From: Arcticibacter pallidicorallinus
GTDB lineage: Bacteria > Bacteroidota > Bacteroidia > Sphingobacteriales > Sphingobacteriaceae
Assembly (NCBI RefSeq): GCF_003002875.1
Contig: NZ_PVTH01000012.1
Location: 40,452 to 104,451, forward strand
Length of the DNA stretch: 64,000 bases
Direction of reading: 5' to 3'
Positions 17,851 to 26,574 of the stretch are shown here, piece after piece. The notes beneath the pieces are model-generated. The model saw only the letters and a program-made list of their open reading frames with translations. It had not been told where the DNA came from and searched no databases. Numbering within the stretch: position 1 is the stretch's first letter; every line of letters begins with the position of its first letter. A program made the position numbers and the translations under genes.

Positions 17851-19104
17851 ATGCCGTATTTATTTACCTCTGAGTCAGTGTCTGAGGGTCACCCGGACAA
17901 AGTCGCTGACCAAATATCAGATGCATTAATTGATAATTTTCTGGCTTGGGATGCTGATTCGAAGGTTGCTTGCGAAACGCTCGTAACAACCGGGCAGGTA
18001 ATTCTTGCTGGAGAAGTGAAATCAAATACGTATTTGGACGTGCAGAAAATCACCCGCGACGTTATCCGGAAAATTGGCTATACCAAATCTGAATACATGT
18101 TTGAGGCAAATTCCTGCGGAATTCTGTCTGCCATCCATGAACAGTCAGCAGATATTAATCAGGGAGTTGACCGCCAGGAAAAACAACAGCAGGGAGCAGG
18201 AGATCAGGGAATGATGTTTGGATACGCTTCCAGCGAGACGACCAACTATATGCCGCTTGCTTTAGACCTGGCTCACAAAATCCTGATTGAACTTGCTGCA
18301 TTGCGCAGGGAAAATAAGGAGATATCATACCTCCGTCCCGACGCTAAATCACAGGTAACTATTGAATACAGTGACGATCACAAGCCTGTCCGCATCGATA
18401 CCATCGTTGTATCCACCCAGCATGATGATTTTGCTTCGGAAGTGGAAATGCAGAATAAGATCAGGGAAGACATCATCTCCATACTGATCCCCCGGATCAA
18501 GTCAATGCTTCCTGCCGAGACACAGAGCCTGTTCAATGACGAAATCAAATACCATATCAACCCAACCGGCAAATTTGTTATAGGCGGCCCTCATGGGGAT
18601 ACTGGATTAACCGGAAGAAAGATCATTGTCGATACTTATGGTGGCAAAGGAGCACACGGTGGAGGCGCTTTCTCCGGGAAAGATCCTTCAAAAGTTGACC
18701 GCTCTGCTGCCTACGCTACGCGCCACATCGCAAAAAACCTCGTTGCGGCCGGAGTTTGCAGTGAAATTCTTGTGCAGGTATCCTATGCAATAGGTGTGAA
18801 AGACCCAATGGGCGTGTATGTAAACACATACAACACAGCTAATGTAGGTCTTACCGATGGAGAAATAGCTGAAAAGATCCTGGAGATCTTTGATCTAACT
18901 CCCTATGGTATTGAAACCCGCCTAAAGCTAAGAAACCCAATTTATTCCGAAACAGCTGCTTACGGACATATGGGTCGTAACCCTGAAACAATAACGAAAG
19001 TGTTTGAAGCTGCTAATGGTGAAAAGAAGTCCATAGAAGTGGAACTTTTCACATGGGAGAAACTCGATTACCTCGAGAAGGTAAAAGCTGCCTTCGCACT
19101 GTAA
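17851..19104 (+). CDS. metK: S-adenosylmethionine synthetase
   Basis: Makes S-adenosylmethionine from methionine and ATP; cytoplasmic tetramer. The N-terminal signature [20 protein letters not shown] carries the ATP-binding His. [12 protein letters not shown] (about residues 117-128) and [20 protein letters not shown] (about 272-291) are the two classic motifs. The 417 residues compare with 380-430 for the family. Start is the ATG at 17851. A strong terminator follows the stop by 18 bp. Confidence 0.98.
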   Translation: MPYLFTSESVSEGHPDKVADQISDALIDNFLAWDADSKVACETLVTTGQVILAGEVKSNTYLDVQKITRDVIRKIGYTKSEYMFEANSCGILSAIHEQSADINQGVDRQEKQQQGAGDQGMMFGYASSETTNYMPLALDLAHKILIELAALRRENKEISYLRPDAKSQVTIEYSDDHKPVRIDTIVVSTQHDDFASEVEMQNKIREDIISILIPRIKSMLPAETQSLFNDEIKYHINPTGKFVIGGPHGDTGLTGRKIIVDTYGGKGAHGGGAFSGKDPSKVDRSAAYATRHIAKNLVAAGVCSEILVQVSYAIGVKDPMGVYVNTYNTANVGLTDGEIAEKILEIFDLTPYGIETRLKLRNPIYSETAAYGHMGRNPETITKVFEAANGEKKSIEVELFTWEKLDYLEKVKAAFAL

Positions 19105-19122
19105 AACAATGTTCAAATAAAG

Positions 19123-19156
19123 AAAGCCTTCTGCATCAAATCAGAAGGCTTTTTTA
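19123..19156 (+). terminator. rho-independent terminator after metK
   Basis: An 11-bp perfect stem (AAAGCCTTCTG and complement), 8-nt loop, then a T run (TTTTTTATT). It lies 18 bp after the metK stop and just before the Nudix gene. Confidence 0.88.
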
Positions 19157-19168
19157 TTACTTTGCAGC

Positions 19169-19729
19169 ATGATTAATGAGGACAAGAATCCCTGGCAGAT
19201 CTTATCGCAAAAGGAGATATATACAAATCCCTGGATCAACGTAACTGAGTTCAATGTTATTAATCCGTCTGGCGGAAAAGGCATATACGGCAAAGTCCAT
19301 TTTCAGAATTACGCTCTGGCTATTATTGCCCTCGATGAGCAACAACACATCTGGCTGGTCGGTCAATATAGATTTCCAATCAATCAATACAGCTGGGAAC
19401 TTCCCGAAGGAGGAGGGCCCCTCCACCTCTCACCTCTCGAATCGGCACAGAGAGAGCTTATGGAAGAAACCGGGCTCACAGCAGAAAGCTGGACGGAACT
19501 TCAGCACATACACCTTTCAAACTCCGTGTCTGATGAACTCGGCATTATCTATCTGGCCAGAAACCTGAGCATGGGCCAGGCGGAACCGGAAGAAACGGAA
19601 GAACTCCAGTTAAAAAGGATCCCCTTTGAAGACGCGTATCAAATGGTCATCAACAATCAGATTACTGATTCTATGAGCATAGCTGCCATACTGAGATTAA
19701 AGATTCTGTTATTAGAAAACCAACTATAG
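19169..19729 (+). CDS. Nudix hydrolase, ADP-ribose pyrophosphatase-like
   Basis: 186 residues. The Nudix box is seen as ESAQRELMEETGL preceded by WELPEGGG (about residues 76-101), with a few extra residues between the Gly and the first Glu. It has the N-terminal beta-rich domain found in ADP-ribose pyrophosphatases (IYTNPWINVTEFNVINPSG). The likely role is hydrolysis of ADP-ribose or related nucleoside diphosphate-X compounds; the exact substrate cannot be read from sequence. It is followed after 4 bp by the acyltransferase gene, so both are probably one operon. Confidence 0.88.
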   Translation: MINEDKNPWQILSQKEIYTNPWINVTEFNVINPSGGKGIYGKVHFQNYALAIIALDEQQHIWLVGQYRFPINQYSWELPEGGGPLHLSPLESAQRELMEETGLTAESWTELQHIHLSNSVSDELGIIYLARNLSMGQAEPEETEELQLKRIPFEDAYQMVINNQITDSMSIAAILRLKILLLENQL

Positions 19730-19733
19730 CATA

Positions 19734-20465
19734 ATGAAAAGGCTTTTAGGTTATATTTTCAGTCCCATCCACTATCTTGCATTTCTTCTCTTTCTACTGA
19801 TATTCCATCCAATACAATGGCTGTCTCTCAAAGTCGGCGGATATTCTGCACATAAAAGATCAGTTGACGTGCTGAACTTCTTCCTGGTCAGCACCTACTA
19901 TCTGATCGGATGCCGCGTTAGCTTTATCAACCCTTACAAGCTACCCGAGGGCAGATCAATCATCTTCGTTGCCAACCATCAGAGCATGTTCGACGTGCCT
20001 GCGATGATCTGGTTCCTTCGCCGGTATCATGCTAAATTTGTCTCGAAGATAGAACTGACCAGGGGTATCCCAAGTGTCTCCTTCAACCTGAAGCATGGAG
20101 GTGCCGCCAACATTGACAGGAAAGACCCAAAACAGTCGATTTCCGAAATATTAAAGCTCGCAAAGAGAATGAGGGAAAACGTATGGTCCGCAGCCATATT
20201 CCCTGAAGGAACCCGGTCAGGCGATGGAGTCATGAAGACATTCATCCCCGGCGGAGCTACAACCCTTATCAAAAAAGTCCCTGAGGTCCTGGTTGTTCCC
20301 GTAGCCATAGAAAACTCCTGGAAAATCACCCGCTTCGGCAGATACCCGCTGAGCTTTGGTGAGCACATGAAGATCACCATTCTCAAGCCGTTAGAGACAG
20401 AGGGGTTTTCGCCCGAAGAAATACTAAAAGATGCCGAAACAGCAATCAGAAACCATATCGTCTAA
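19734..20465 (+). CDS. lysophospholipid acyltransferase (PlsC family)
   Basis: 243-residue membrane-associated 1-acyl-sn-glycerol-3-phosphate acyltransferase homologue. It has an N-terminal hydrophobic segment (about residues 12-28). The HX4D catalytic motif is in NHQSMFD (about residue 82); further family blocks are GGAANIDRKDPKQ, FPEGTRSGDG and VVPVAIENSW. It would add the second acyl chain in phospholipid synthesis. The stop overlaps the convergent LytTR regulator by 4 bp. Confidence 0.92.
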   Translation: MKRLLGYIFSPIHYLAFLLFLLIFHPIQWLSLKVGGYSAHKRSVDVLNFFLVSTYYLIGCRVSFINPYKLPEGRSIIFVANHQSMFDVPAMIWFLRRYHAKFVSKIELTRGIPSVSFNLKHGGAANIDRKDPKQSISEILKLAKRMRENVWSAAIFPEGTRSGDGVMKTFIPGGATTLIKKVPEVLVVPVAIENSWKITRFGRYPLSFGEHMKITILKPLETEGFSPEEILKDAETAIRNHIV

Positions 20466-21175
20466 ATATTTCTGTCCTGTATCTTATTAAAAAATCCTTC
20501 CCTGTAGGTGTCTCCTATCGGTATGATTTTGTCCCCAATCTGAATGCGGCCTCTCTCAATGCTTTCTATCTTGGGGATGGCGACGATATAAGACTTGTGA
20601 ACCCTGACGAATATATCCGACGGCAGTGCTTCTTCCATCTTTTTCATATACTGCAGGGTGATGATCCGCTCCTGGGGTGTAAAAATCGATATATAATCCT
20701 TGAGCCCTTCTATATACAGGATGTCGTTGATGTAAATCTTCTGAATCCGGTGCTCTGTTTTAACAAAAATAAAATCCTGAACGCCCGAACTTGCCTTTTC
20801 GGGAATTATAACGGGTTTCTCCTGTATTTGCTGCTGAACTTTTGATACCGCCTTATAAAACCGGTCGAAAGCTATTGGCTTCAACAGATAATCAGCCACA
20901 TCCAGATCATAACCCTCCAGTGCATATTGTGGATAGGCCGTAGTTAGAATCACCCGGCATTTTCCTTTTATGATCTTCAATAACTGAATTCCCGTAAGTT
21001 CCGGCATCTGTACATCCAGAAAAATCAGATCCACTTCTCCTGTTTGCGCAATAGCCAGGGCTTCGAATGCACTAGTGGTCGCTTTAATCAACTCCAGACT
21101 AGATACTTTTTCAATATAGTCTACAAGGATGTCTAAAGCCAGTGGTTCATCATCTACAACTAAACATCGTATCAT
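20462..21175 (-). CDS. LytTR-family response regulator
   Basis: 237 residues. The receiver domain has the acidic pair in VVDDEPLALDIL and the phosphoacceptor Asp in DLIFLDVQMPELTG (about residue 55), then TTAYPQYALEGYDLDVADYL. The C-terminal LytTR DNA-binding domain (about residues 135-230) includes FVKTEHRIQKIYINDILYIE and FVRVHKSYIVAIPKIESI. It is two bases downstream of its partner kinase, forming a classic LytS/LytR-like two-component pair whose signal is unknown. Confidence 0.95.
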   Translation of the reverse strand: MIRCLVVDDEPLALDILVDYIEKVSSLELIKATTSAFEALAIAQTGEVDLIFLDVQMPELTGIQLLKIIKGKCRVILTTAYPQYALEGYDLDVADYLLKPIAFDRFYKAVSKVQQQIQEKPVIIPEKASSGVQDFIFVKTEHRIQKIYINDILYIEGLKDYISIFTPQERIITLQYMKKMEEALPSDIFVRVHKSYIVAIPKIESIERGRIQIGDKIIPIGDTYREGFFNKIQDRNI

Positions 21176-21177
21176 GG

Positions 21178-22191
21178 TTATAAATGTAAAATTAATTTAC
21201 AATAGTAGATAAGCCGTCCGTTTTCTATGGTCAGCTCATATCTTCCTGCATAAGCTAACTCAAGACGTCGTTTCACATTGCTCAATCCTATACCTCCAAG
21301 AACATCTTTATTCTGGAGGTTCTTCTTGTTTCTTACTTCAAACGTCATCTTGCTTGCCTGAACCTGCAATTTAATATCAAGCGGACTAGCCTCTTCTGTC
21401 ACGATACCGTGTTTGAAACAGTTCTCCACAAATGCAATCAGGATTAGCGGAATAATTTGCATATCCTCGTTCACGCCGGAATAACTAAAGTTAACAAACG
21501 CGCCATCTTTGAAGCGCAGTTTCTGTAGCTCAATATAATTTTGTAAATAACGCATTTCGCGTTCCAATGGCACCGTCGGCTCATTACTATCCTGCAGCAT
21601 ATACCTCATAATCTCCGAGAGCTTAAGAATAGCAGCAGGTGTCTTTTCTGAACGCTGATAAGCGAGGGAATAAATATTATTGAGTGAATTAAAAAGAAAA
21701 TGAGGATTTATCTGCGATTTCAGAAAGGCAAGCTCCGCGGTGAGCTTCTCATTCTCCAAATTCTTTCTCACCTTCTCATTTTGAAACCAGTCCCCAGCAA
21801 ACTTAAGGGCTGTACTGATAAAAACAAAAAATGCTCCGGTGATTAGAGCGATGACGACATACTCCCAAAAGCTAACATAATAATCCCTGTTCGGCCCCCG
21901 GACCAGCACAATTTCCCTGAAGAAGGACGCAACTGCATACTTAACTACTGCAGACGATGCTATTAGAAGAAGAATACTCACAGCACAACCCAGGTACCTT
22001 CGGCTATTTAAATAGCTAGGCAGTATATAGAGGTAATTAATATAAAAGACAGCGATATTGATCAGGCCGAAATAAAAAAATATCACCACAGAGCTCGCGA
22101 GATTTCCACCGCGGCTGCTGATATAAACAAACAGAATTAATATAAGAGCCCAAAGCAATGCATGCAGACAAGCTCTTTGCAAATTATTCAT
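21178..22191 (-). CDS. LytS/YehU-type sensor histidine kinase
   Basis: 337 residues. Four hydrophobic segments in the first 130 residues form an integral membrane sensor without a large extracellular domain. The His_kinase block FLKSQINPHFLFNSLNNIYS (about residues 153-172) carries the phosphorylated His. The ATPase N-box is in LILIAFVENCFKHG and the G-box in GGIGLSNVKRRLEL. It pairs with the LytTR regulator immediately downstream. Confidence 0.93.
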   Translation of the reverse strand: MNNLQRACLHALLWALILILFVYISSRGGNLASSVVIFFYFGLINIAVFYINYLYILPSYLNSRRYLGCAVSILLLIASSAVVKYAVASFFREIVLVRGPNRDYYVSFWEYVVIALITGAFFVFISTALKFAGDWFQNEKVRKNLENEKLTAELAFLKSQINPHFLFNSLNNIYSLAYQRSEKTPAAILKLSEIMRYMLQDSNEPTVPLEREMRYLQNYIELQKLRFKDGAFVNFSYSGVNEDMQIIPLILIAFVENCFKHGIVTEEASPLDIKLQVQASKMTFEVRNKKNLQNKDVLGGIGLSNVKRRLELAYAGRYELTIENGRLIYYCKLILHL

Positions 22192-22267
22192 CGTCCTAAA
22201 ATACCTGAAAGATGTTGCATTTTAAGACACATTAGACAAACCGTCGATATTTATCTGCCAACCACCA

Positions 22268-22304
22268 CCAAAAAAGAAGAGGCTGTCCCTTTCGAAACGC
22301 CTCT
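22268..22304 (-). terminator. terminator after ackA
   Basis: Stem of 6 bp (22278-22283 with 22299-22304) around a 15-nt loop that contains a self-complementary TTCGAA. It is followed on the minus strand by a run of T. It lies 20 bp after the ackA stop. Confidence 0.65.
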
Positions 22305-22323
22305 CTCCATTTTATGATTTTAA

Positions 22324-23523
22324 TTAATTCTGGATCAGCTCAAAGCACTGTTTGGCGATTTCCAGCTCCTCGTTCGTAGGTACTACCAGCACTTTAACCC
22401 TGGAATCCGGAAGATTAAGTTCTCTTAGGCCCTTTGCACGGATCTTATTTTCTTCTGCGTTAAACGTGATGCCTAGAAACTCCATATCACAACATACCAT
22501 CTCGCGGAGGTCGGGATCATTCTCACCGACGCCAGCAGTAAAAATAATTGCATCCAGGCCGTTCATCGCGGCAGCGTACGATCCGATATATTTCTTAATG
22601 CGATAGGCATACATATCATACGCAAGTTTGGCATTTTTATCGCCAGCGTCAATCGCCTTCAGGATATCCCTCATGTCGCTGAAACCCGTCAACCCAAGCA
22701 TACCACTGCGCTTATTGAGCAATGTATCCACCTGGGCGATGTCATATCCCAATTGATTAACCAGGTAAAAGATCACAGATGGATCAATATTTCCGCTGCG
22801 AGTACCCATGATCAAACCGTCCAGAGGTCCCAAGCCCATACTGGTATCGATACACTTGCCACCGTCTACTGCTGCCATGCTGCAACCATTACCTAAATGA
22901 ATAGTGATCAGCTTAGCGTCAGGCTTGTTCAGGTGCGCAATAGCCTCTTCACTCACATACTTATGACTCGTTCCATGAAAACCATAAACACGCACACCGT
23001 AATCTTTGTAAAAATTCTCTGGAATAGCATAGCGGAAAGCTTTTTCAGGCATCGTTGAGTGGAAAGCAGTATCAAATACAACCACATGAGTTGCCTTACT
23101 GAAGATATGCTCTGCTACGTTAATACCGACATAGTGACCCGGGTTATGCAAGGGCGCTAAAATGGCCAGGCGTTTGATCTCCTCCTTAACATCAGGAGTT
23201 ACCTTGCAGGTTTCCACGAAAGACTCGCCCCCGTGAACGATCCGGTGCCCCACAACTTCGATCTCTTCTGGATTCTGGATAACCCCGATTCCGGGCTCTG
23301 TAAGCAACATACCTACTTCCTTCATCCCCGCATCATGATCCGGCAATTCCAATACGCGTTTAATCACCTGTTCTTGATCGTTAACAAACACTTTATGCGT
23401 AATGATCGATTCCTCCAGGCCGATACGTTCCACCAGTCCGGAGCAGATTGGACTTTCAGACGGCCACTTAAACAACTGGTATTTTATTGAGCTGCTTCCG
23501 CAGTTTACTACAAAAATATTCAT
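22324..23523 (-). CDS. ackA: acetate kinase
   Basis: Interconverts acetyl phosphate + ADP and acetate + ATP. 399 residues, normal length. Motifs: NCGSSSIKYQLF at the N-terminus, VVFDTAFHSTMP (about 146-157), GFHGTSHKYVSEEA (about 176-189), HLGNGCSMAAVDGGK (about 205-219), DTSMGLGPLDGLIMGTRSG and the C-terminal FTAGVGEND. It lies 15 bp after pta and is evidently cotranscribed with it. Together they convert acetyl-CoA to acetate with ATP formation. Confidence 0.98.
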   Translation of the reverse strand: MNIFVVNCGSSSIKYQLFKWPSESPICSGLVERIGLEESIITHKVFVNDQEQVIKRVLELPDHDAGMKEVGMLLTEPGIGVIQNPEEIEVVGHRIVHGGESFVETCKVTPDVKEEIKRLAILAPLHNPGHYVGINVAEHIFSKATHVVVFDTAFHSTMPEKAFRYAIPENFYKDYGVRVYGFHGTSHKYVSEEAIAHLNKPDAKLITIHLGNGCSMAAVDGGKCIDTSMGLGPLDGLIMGTRSGNIDPSVIFYLVNQLGYDIAQVDTLLNKRSGMLGLTGFSDMRDILKAIDAGDKNAKLAYDMYAYRIKKYIGSYAAAMNGLDAIIFTAGVGENDPDLREMVCCDMEFLGITFNAEENKIRAKGLRELNLPDSRVKVLVVPTNEELEIAKQCFELIQN

Positions 23524-23538
23524 GCTTTTCTATTAATT

Positions 23539-25632
23539 TTAGCTCTGTTGACTTTGGATCGCAGTAATGATCACGGTGTTAAAAATATCATCTACCGTAC
23601 ATCCGCGACTTAGGTCGTTAACCGGTTTATTCAATCCCTGAAGCATAGGACCGATAGCAAGGGCACCTGTCTCACGCTGAACCGCTTTGTAAGTATTATT
23701 ACCGGTATTTAAATCCGGGAAGATAAGCACGCTGGCCTGGCCTGCAACCTCTGAATTTGGAAGCTTTTGCTTACCTACAACCGGGTCTACTGCCGCATCA
23801 TATTGAATAGGTCCTTCCACCTTAAGGTCCGGACGCTTCGTTTTAACGATTTCGGTAGCTCTACGCACTTTCTCTACGTCTTCACCTTCTCCGGAAGTTC
23901 CCGACGAGTAAGACAGCATAGCAATACGAGGCTCAATACCGAAACGAATACTGCTTTCTGCTGAAGATATAGCAATCTCAGCCAGTTGCTCCGCACTAGG
24001 GTTCGGGTTTACTGCACAATCCCCAAATACCGAAACCCGGTCAGGAAGACACATGAAGAACACAGACGATACGACCGAAATTCCAGGCTTTGTTTTTACA
24101 AACTGTAAGGCAGGTCTGATAGTATGCTGAGTAGTGTGAACGGCACCGGAAACCATTCCGTCCGCATGTCCTTTGTAAACCATCATAGTTCCAAAATAGG
24201 AAACATCTGTCATAAGATCCCTTGCCATCTCGAGGGTGACATTCTTATTCTTTCTTAATTCATAAAGCGTCTCTACGTACTCTTCGTAAAACTCAGATTT
24301 CGCCGGATTGATGATACGAACCTTGCCGAGGTCAAGATCCAGTCCCAATCTCTTAACAGACGCAGCAATAACATCGATATCTCCCAGGATAGTCAGTTCA
24401 ACGATCTCCTGGTTTATTAACCGGCTTGCGGCCTTTAGTATCCGGTCATCATGGCCCTCCGGCAATACGATATTTTTAATCTCCTTCTTAGCCCACTGAC
24501 CCAGTTGATATTGGAACATATGCGGCGTGATGCCTTCGGGGGTAAAGGTGATGATCTTCTCATCCAATGACTGCATATCCATGTACTTGCTAAAAGTATC
24601 AATTGCCAGTTGAATCTTTTTTGCGTTATCTGTTGTAATCTTCGGTTTGATCGAGTCAATCTGTGTAATCGTCTGGAATGTCCCGGTTTTCACTGCAATG
24701 ATCGGAAAGACGGTTTGTGAACCCTCTAACAATCGGATAATAGGCTCTTCAGGTTCTGATCCCGCAGTCAGCACCACACCTGCAATCTTCGGATAATTAG
24801 TAGAAAGATTTGCCTGGAGCGCGCCAATAATGATATCACCGCGATCCCCTGGGGTTACGATCAGCACGTTCTCCTTAATATGATTCAGAAAGTTAGGCAC
24901 GTTCATCGCTCCGGTTACGAAATTATCAACCTGGTTTGTCAGCTGATCTTCTCCAAAAAGAAGCTTTCCACCCAGGTTTTCGAAAATCTCTTTCATTGAA
25001 GGACTTTGTAGCCCCTTATCCTCGGGAATAACCGCCAGGATTGATCCTTCGGGAAGCTGGACTTTAAGCAAATCCTGCACATCGTCTACCTGATCAGGTT
25101 TAACCCGATTAGCCACAATTGCAAGAACCTGCATTTCGCGGGCTTCGAAATTTCTCAACATCGTATGAGCGGAGTTAATAACCTGTGCCGTGGTTTTATT
25201 TTCTCCGGATACTACGATGATAACCGGTGCTCCTAAATTCTTTGCTATTGAAATATTGGCCTCAAACTCAAACGCTGCTCCTTCACCTATAAAATCGCTT
25301 CCTTCTATTACTGTGAAATCGTAATTCGCTTCGATCTTTTTAAACTTGCTGATTACCAGATCCATCATCTGCCCCTGGCTGTCCCCTTCAATCTGACGCA
25401 TCGCTTCTTGTCTGGTCACCGCATAGGTATCTTCATAATTGATAGGCAACCCGAAATGTTCTATTATCGTCCGGACGTGAATATCCTTTTCTTCGAGCGG
25501 ATGGAAATTAACAATCGGCTTGAAATAACCCACCCGCTGCGTCTTTCCCAGGAGCATATTTACAAGTCCTAGTGCAACGATGGATTTCCCACTGTAGGGC
25601 TCTGCTGTCGCAATAAAAATATTTTTGGTCAT
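23539..25632 (-). CDS. pta: phosphate acetyltransferase, long form with N-terminal regulatory domains
   Basis: 697 residues; the E. coli-type long enzyme. The N-terminal BioD-like P-loop domain begins FIATAEPYSGKSIVALGLVN, a central DRTGG domain is around residues 215-330 (ENVLIVTPGDRGDIIIGALQ), and the catalytic PTA_PTB domain starts near residue 375 (IVLPEGHDDRILKAASRL). Conserved catalytic blocks MVSGAVHTTQHTIRPALQFV and SYSSGTSGEGEDVEKVRRA are present. It makes acetyl phosphate from acetyl-CoA. The start is ATG at 25632. A Crp/Fnr-like dyad lies 54 bp upstream. Confidence 0.97.
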   Translation of the reverse strand: MTKNIFIATAEPYSGKSIVALGLVNMLLGKTQRVGYFKPIVNFHPLEEKDIHVRTIIEHFGLPINYEDTYAVTRQEAMRQIEGDSQGQMMDLVISKFKKIEANYDFTVIEGSDFIGEGAAFEFEANISIAKNLGAPVIIVVSGENKTTAQVINSAHTMLRNFEAREMQVLAIVANRVKPDQVDDVQDLLKVQLPEGSILAVIPEDKGLQSPSMKEIFENLGGKLLFGEDQLTNQVDNFVTGAMNVPNFLNHIKENVLIVTPGDRGDIIIGALQANLSTNYPKIAGVVLTAGSEPEEPIIRLLEGSQTVFPIIAVKTGTFQTITQIDSIKPKITTDNAKKIQLAIDTFSKYMDMQSLDEKIITFTPEGITPHMFQYQLGQWAKKEIKNIVLPEGHDDRILKAASRLINQEIVELTILGDIDVIAASVKRLGLDLDLGKVRIINPAKSEFYEEYVETLYELRKNKNVTLEMARDLMTDVSYFGTMMVYKGHADGMVSGAVHTTQHTIRPALQFVKTKPGISVVSSVFFMCLPDRVSVFGDCAVNPNPSAEQLAEIAISSAESSIRFGIEPRIAMLSYSSGTSGEGEDVEKVRRATEIVKTKRPDLKVEGPIQYDAAVDPVVGKQKLPNSEVAGQASVLIFPDLNTGNNTYKAVQRETGALAIGPMLQGLNKPVNDLSRGCTVDDIFNTVIITAIQSQQS

Positions 25633-25685
25633 GATCTGTTTTTGAAATAATGCACGAAAGTAGGGTTATCTCCAGCAACTTGGAA

Positions 25686-25697
25686 TGACAGCGGTCA
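25686..25697. promoter_or_regulatory. Crp/Fnr-like dyad TGAC-N4-GTCA upstream of pta
   Basis: Perfect 4+4 inverted repeat. It is centred about 43 bp upstream of the pta transcription start implied by the -7-like TACTTTCG element, close to the -41.5 position used by class II Crp/Fnr activators. The same pattern recurs at 29094-29111. The assignment is inferred from spacing and symmetry only. Confidence 0.35.
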
Positions 25698-25846
25698 CTT
25701 TATTACAAGGCTGATACCTTTCTCCCCGAGAATAACTTTTGTATTACAATAATAACTGACTCTTGTTTATATAAGTTAAACGATATCTTCGCAGCCCTTG
25801 GTTAAAAAACTATCATCTGTTTCAACATTTAATGTTTAACGTCACT

Positions 25847-25861
25847 TTTGTTCATAACAAA
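25847..25861. promoter_or_regulatory. dyad near the yceI promoter
   Basis: TTTGTT-CAT-AACAAA, a perfect 6+6 inverted repeat centred about 50 bp upstream of the predicted yceI transcription start. It is a candidate operator for an unknown regulator. Confidence 0.35.
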
Positions 25862-25889
25862 CGTCATTCCCCCGCCCCTTTGATACCTC

Positions 25890-25897
25890 TACATTTG
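25890..25897 (+). promoter_or_regulatory. predicted -7 element of yceI
   Basis: TACATTTG, exact match to TAnnTTTG, 40 bp before the yceI ATG. No TTG is seen at the -33 position, which would fit a promoter that needs an activator. Confidence 0.5.
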
Positions 25898-25937
25898 TAC
25901 CATACAACAAGAGTTACAACACCTTAAAAATAAAAAA

Positions 25938-26537
25938 ATGAAAACGGCAACAATCACACATTTCACTAAAAATCTTCAGAAGACTTTCGTTCTTCTGACT
26001 TTTGCTTTCAGCACAGTAGCTTTTACACAGAGCAGCATTGCACAAACATACAAGATCGCTCCGGGATCAGAAATTAAAGTAGACGGAACGTCAAACATCC
26101 ACGACTGGAACATGAAAACCACTACTATGTCTGGTGACGCTCAGGTCGCTCTGGCAGGGAAGAACCTGACTGATGTAAAAACCTTGAACTTCAGCACAGC
26201 GGTAAAAAATCTTAAAGGTAAAGAAGACCTGTTAAACTCCAGAGCTCACAAAGCAATGAAAGCTGACAAGTTCCCTACAATCGCCTTCAAACTGAACTCT
26301 GCCACTGTAAGCGGAGACATAGTAAAAGGCAGTGGTTCATTAACTATAGCGGGCGTTACGAAAGAGATTGCTGTTCAAGGAAAAGCTGTAGAAAATGCAG
26401 ACGGATCCCTTTCAATCAACGGCTCTAGAAAAATCAAAATGAGCGAGTACGGCATACAGCCCCCTAGCTTCATGCTTGGCGCGTTGAAAGTAGCCGATGA
26501 GATTAACGTCACCTACACTCTGAAACTTAAAAAGTAA
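25938..26537 (+). CDS. YceI family periplasmic protein
   Basis: 199 residues. A long N-terminal signal region ends near SIAQ (about residue 36). The mature protein is the YceI lipocalin-like fold: YKIAPGSEIKVDGTSNIHDW, then LLNSRAHKAMKADKFPTIAF (about residues 100-119), KGSGSLTIAGVTKEIAVQ and the C-terminal SEYGIQPPSFMLGALKVADE. YceI proteins bind a polyisoprenoid or related hydrophobic molecule; the physiological role is poorly defined. The gene is followed after 37 bp by a predicted outer-membrane barrel and then by a second YceI-type gene. Confidence 0.92.
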   Translation: MKTATITHFTKNLQKTFVLLTFAFSTVAFTQSSIAQTYKIAPGSEIKVDGTSNIHDWNMKTTTMSGDAQVALAGKNLTDVKTLNFSTAVKNLKGKEDLLNSRAHKAMKADKFPTIAFKLNSATVSGDIVKGSGSLTIAGVTKEIAVQGKAVENADGSLSINGSRKIKMSEYGIQPPSFMLGALKVADEINVTYTLKLKK

Positions 26538-26574
26538 TCATCAATAGATCATACACAAATAAAACACCAATAAA

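Larger units (their letters stand above)
25633..25937. other. divergent intergenic region between pta and yceI
   Basis: 305 bp with no gene. It holds a possible pta -7 element (TACTTTCG on the minus strand, 25655-25662), the dyad at 25686-25697, a second dyad TTTGTT-CAT-AACAAA at 25847-25861, and an exact -7 element for yceI at 25890-25897. Confidence 0.6.
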
